From assembly GCA_017470045.1 (NCBI GenBank), contig JAFUFG010000232.1, forward strand, positions 1 through 6,610: a stretch of DNA of 6,610 nt, given 5' to 3'. This document shows, piece after piece, positions 4,083 to 6,610 of this stretch. Each line of letters begins with the position of its first letter. The stretch's first letter is position 1. The notes under the pieces are model-generated. The model was given only the letters and a program-made list of their open reading frames with translations. It was not told where the DNA came from and ran no database searches. Both the position numbers and the translations under genes were made by a program. The stretch comes from Bacilli bacterium (lineage in GTDB: Bacteria; Bacillota_I; Bacilli_A; RF39; UBA660).

Positions 4083-5699
4083 ATGATGGGACAAGTTGCA
4101 AACAAACAAAAACAAAGTCTTAAAGTTTCTTTTGATTTCGTTAAGACTCCAATTACCCAAATTGCAGACTATATTATCATTGCAGCGAACAAAGTAGGTA
4201 CTTCTGATATTCATTTCGATCCTCGTGAAGATGGAATGATGGTTCGTTTCCGTGTAGACGGTGATTTACAAGACTACTCTTTTATACCGAAAGCTTATGA
4301 GCGTAACTTAACGACTCGTTTAAAACTATTAGCAAATATGAACATTACAGAATCTCGTCTACCACAAGATGGTGCGATTAAAGGTATGTTTGGTGACTCT
4401 TATATGGATATGCGTGTATCTTGTTTGCCATTAAATGAAGGTGAAAAGATTGTTATCCGTATCTTAGACTATACAAGATCTTTACAAGGTATTGATTCGT
4501 TAGGATTCCACCCAGATAATTTAAAGAAACTAGAACGAATGATGGAAGCTCCAAATGGTATTATTCTTACTACTGGTGCTACTGGATCTGGTAAATCTAC
4601 AACGACTTACTCTATTCTACAAGGTCTTAATAAACCTGAAACTAATATTATTACTGTTGAAGACCCAATAGAAATGAATATACAAGGTATCAATCAAGTT
4701 CAAGTTAATGCTGAAATTGGTATGACATTCGCTGCAGCTTTACGTTCTATCTTACGTCAAGACCCGAACGTTATTCTTATCGGAGAAATTCGTGACTCTG
4801 AAACTGCACAAATCGCTGTTCGTGCCGCTATCACTGGTCACTTAGTTGTATCTACAATCCACACCAATAACTCCTTATCAACAATTGAACGTTTAATGGA
4901 TATGAATGTTGAACGTTACTTATTGTCAACTGCATTGGTTGGAATTATTTCTCAAAGACTTGCGAAAGCTATTTGTCCGAAATGTCGTTTTCAAAGAAGA
5001 ACTACTCCTTATGAGAAGAAAATCTTCCGTAACTTTATGAAATTAGATGTTGAAACGGTTTGGGATGCAAATCCAGATGGTTGTGAAAATTGTCGTAAAG
5101 GTTATAAAGGACGTATTGCTATCCAAGAAGTATTGGAACTTGATGATGAAATTCGTGCTGCTATCTCTTTAGAGGGATTAACGAAAGATGAATTAAGAAA
5201 ACTAGTTTATACGGATAAAACAATTACCATGTTACAAGATGCCTTAATCAAAAACATGAATGGTGACACAAACTTCGAGGAAGTTTATCGTGTTATTGAA
5301 ATGGAAAATGATGATGGTGATGATTATAAATCTGAACTTACTGCTGCTATTCGTGAAGCAAGACAAGATTTAAGTCTTGATCCGGTCGGACAAGTTGATG
5401 CAAATGGTCAACCAGTTGTTAATGTTACTGTTAATATCGATCAAGATACTCTTGCTGCTGCAGCTGCTAATAATGGTGTTGTTACTAATTTACCAAATGT
5501 TGTTTCTAATCTTGGACTTAGTGCTAATCAAGATGACGCAAATATGCCAGTACTTGAAGCTATTCCAAGACTTGGCCTTGAAGTTGAAGAATTGGATGAG
5601 GCACCTTCTAGTGAATCCACCCCTACTACTGATAATTCTACTCCGACTCCAACAGCCGATAATAATCAATTACAAATACCAGGATTTACGGAACAATAA
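4083..5699 (+). CDS. pilB: PilB/GspE-type type IV pilus (pseudopilus) assembly ATPase with long C-terminal tail
   Basis: This cytoplasmic hexameric motor powers extension of a type IV filament at the inner face of the membrane. The 538 residues show an N2 domain (about 20-130; SDIHFDPRE, MVRFRVDG), Walker A GATGSGKST (165-173, K171), an Asp box TVEDPIE (191-197), Walker B with catalytic Glu ILIGEIRD (231-238, E235) and a His box GHLVVSTIHTN (252-262). The zinc-type tetracysteine C298/C301 and C334/C337 is complete. All nucleotide-binding motifs are intact. The N-terminal N1 (MshEN-like) domain of classical PilB is missing, as in the shorter ComGA-type ATPases. The catalytic core ends near residue 407. 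A tail of about 130 residues follows, rich in Asn, Asp, Ala, Thr and Pro, ending QIPGFTEQ; I do not recognise it. The gene is divergent from two prepilin-like genes, which are its likely partners, and is followed by a terminator. No pilC-type platform gene is adjacent. Secretion versus pilus versus DNA uptake cannot be decided here. Confidence 0.95.
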   Translation: MMGQVANKQKQSLKVSFDFVKTPITQIADYIIIAANKVGTSDIHFDPREDGMMVRFRVDGDLQDYSFIPKAYERNLTTRLKLLANMNITESRLPQDGAIKGMFGDSYMDMRVSCLPLNEGEKIVIRILDYTRSLQGIDSLGFHPDNLKKLERMMEAPNGIILTTGATGSGKSTTTYSILQGLNKPETNIITVEDPIEMNIQGINQVQVNAEIGMTFAAALRSILRQDPNVILIGEIRDSETAQIAVRAAITGHLVVSTIHTNNSLSTIERLMDMNVERYLLSTALVGIISQRLAKAICPKCRFQRRTTPYEKKIFRNFMKLDVETVWDANPDGCENCRKGYKGRIAIQEVLELDDEIRAAISLEGLTKDELRKLVYTDKTITMLQDALIKNMNGDTNFEEVYRVIEMENDDGDDYKSELTAAIREARQDLSLDPVGQVDANGQPVVNVTVNIDQDTLAAAAANNGVVTNLPNVVSNLGLSANQDDANMPVLEAIPRLGLEVEELDEAPSSESTPTTDNSTPTPTADNNQLQIPGFTEQ

Positions 5700-5706
5700 A
5701 ACAAAA

Positions 5707-5732
5707 AAAAGAGATTCAAATGAATCTCTTTT
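5707..5732. terminator. Bidirectional rho-independent terminator between pilB and the ABC permease
   Basis: AAAAGAGATTC (5707-5717) and GAATCTCTTTT (5722-5732) form an 11-bp perfect stem with a 4-nt loop AAAT. Read on the minus strand, the stem runs into an eight-T tract (5710-5703) and then GTTTT, a strong terminator for the permease gene. On the plus strand the T tract is only TTTTAATTT, weaker but placed correctly 7 nt after the pilB stop. The permease stop (5731-5733) overlaps the stem. Confidence 0.85.
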
Positions 5733-6610
5733 AATTTGCGAATAATACTCTTTCACTCTTATACATCTTAGTAATTACTTGTACTACAATGAACGAATAG
5801 ATAATCGTACTAATAAATGATATTAAGAAGTAACCAATATTTAGATTATTATTAATGGCACAATCTAATAACATCGTATGAGATACGATTGGCAAGAAAG
5901 AGATGCCATAATTTAACTTAATATCTAAAATATTAAAAAACATTGGGATCATTGTAATAAAGTTTACTGGAGTTAAAGCACTTTGTGCTTCTTTATAAGT
6001 TTTTGAGAAAGAAGCGATAGCGATACATAATCCACTGATAAAGAAAGATATATTAAACATGATCAATAATACTAGTAAGATGTTTCCTACATTTAGATTG
6101 ATGGTTACATCTTTATAAATTTCAAACATTCCTCTTGCTACGCCAATACTTCCTACTAATAAAGCAGTACTAATTATTGATGTAATAATACAAGATATTG
6201 TAATGGCATAGAATTTTCCTTTTACTAATTCGTCACTCTTCATTGGGAATGTTAATAGTGTTTCTAGAGTTCCTCTTTCTTTTTCTCCTGCTGTTGTATC
6301 GGTTACTCCATAGATTGCTGTTAAACAAATTGACATCATGGCAAAGACAAATCCCATATAAAGAACATAGTTTACCATCGAACTATCTCCTTTTATTTCT
6401 TCTGTCTTTATTTCAATATTATTATAGACTTTATCTAAGTCCATTCCTTGTTCTACTAAATATTGATTTCCAAGAGCTGTATTATATTGTTCTAGATAAG
6501 CAGTTCCTAAAGAAGTTGCTTTCATTCCGTTCTCTTCATTCGGATTGCTATAAAGAGTATAAGTGTTCTCTTCTTTTACGATATAAGCATAAAATTTTCC
6601 ATTTTTATAA
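5731..6610 (-). CDS. ABC-2 type transporter permease (NatB-like), C-terminal part (runs off right edge)
   Basis: The reading frame is open to the right edge, so the gene is partial: 292 visible codons. The edge-proximal part (YKNGKFYAYIVKEE, 6609-6568, to the Lys/Glu-rich stretch near 6390) is hydrophilic and fits the large extracytoplasmic loop after a first membrane helix in NatB-type permeases. Next come a membrane segment, then AGEKERGTLETLLTFP (about 6300-6250), the typical cytosolic coupling motif of ABC-2 permeases, with KSDELVKGKF after it. About five further hydrophobic helices run to the end KMYKSERVLFAN. The protein would be half or all of the membrane channel of an ABC exporter; the ATPase partner is not in view, and the substrate (sodium, drug, peptide or other) cannot be told. 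The ATG at 6525 is internal, not the start. The stop sits in the terminator stem shared with pilB. Confidence 0.88.
   Translation of the reverse strand, partial: YKNGKFYAYIVKEENTYTLYSNPNEENGMKATSLGTAYLEQYNTALGNQYLVEQGMDLDKVYNNIEIKTEEIKGDSSMVNYVLYMGFVFAMMSICLTAIYGVTDTTAGEKERGTLETLLTFPMKSDELVKGKFYAITISCIITSIISTALLVGSIGVARGMFEIYKDVTINLNVGNILLVLLIMFNISFFISGLCIAIASFSKTYKEAQSALTPVNFITMIPMFFNILDIKLNYGISFLPIVSHTMLLDCAINNNLNIGYFLISFISTIIYSFIVVQVITKMYKSERVLFAN

Noticed and set aside
3981..4214. 77-codon open frame on the minus strand
   Set aside because: It runs antisense through the start of pilB and across the divergent promoter region. No family resemblance is seen, and its far end overlaps the prepilin start in another frame. 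Only its last 13 codons are kept as a minor leader-frame possibility.
5449..5490. GCT/GCA/AAT-rich run in pilB as a tandem repeat or frameshift hotspot
   Set aside because: It encodes a short Ala/Asn stretch with mixed synonymous codons and no exact repeating unit, so it looks like simple low-complexity coding rather than a variable repeat.
5377..5745. 122-codon open frame on the plus strand, shifted from pilB
   Set aside because: It is an out-of-frame reading of the low-complexity pilB tail, giving Leu/Ile repeats. The pilB frame continues uninterrupted through it to a TAA followed by a terminator.

Overview
The window is AT-rich, compactly packed DNA from a low-GC Gram-positive bacterium. 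The clues are strong AGGAGG-type ribosome sites, homologues of the Bacillus YlbJ and YlbL proteins, a RpoD-like sigma factor, and a type IV pilus/competence-type ATPase beside prepilin-like genes. Tryptophans I checked use TGG, and TGA appears as a stop (ends of the genes at 1712-2554 and 3206-3991). This fits the standard bacterial code rather than the Mycoplasma code. My inference is an uncultured Bacilli or Mollicutes-related Bacillota; I cannot name a species.

Layout from left to right. (1) 1-571, minus: N-terminal 190 codons of a RpoD-like sigma factor, cut by the left edge. It has its own extended -10 promoter. (2) 635-1669, minus: membrane-anchored PDZ plus Lon-type Ser/Lys protease of the YlbL (DdcP/SepM) family. 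It ends in a hairpin terminator that contains its stop codon. (3) 1712-2554, plus: shortened YlbJ-like membrane protein, divergent from ylbL. (4) 2538-3209 and 3206-3991, minus: two prepilin-like genes joined by an ATGA overlap. The first converges on ylbJ and overlaps it by 17 bp. (5) 3992-4082: a 91-bp divergent promoter region built around a perfect 12-bp palindrome that supplies a TATAAT box on each strand. (6) 4083-5699, plus: PilB/GspE-type assembly ATPase with a low-complexity C-terminal tail of about 130 residues. (7) 5707-5732: bidirectional terminator. (8) 5731-6610, minus: C-terminal part of an ABC-2 type permease, cut by the right edge.

The coherent system is the divergent unit of prepilin-like proteins and PilB, the motor and two probable minor subunits of a type IV filament or DNA-uptake pseudopilus. 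The platform protein (PilC/ComGB), major pilin and prepilin peptidase are not in the window, so the machine must be encoded in pieces or be unusual. A promoter-leader pattern, TTATRGTAAAAT then 8-9 nt then AGTARACAAAAGGGG, occurs before both the sigma gene and pilB. It hints at shared control but is not proof. No stretch over 300 bases lacks a gene, and I saw no tRNA, rRNA, CRISPR array or insertion sequence.
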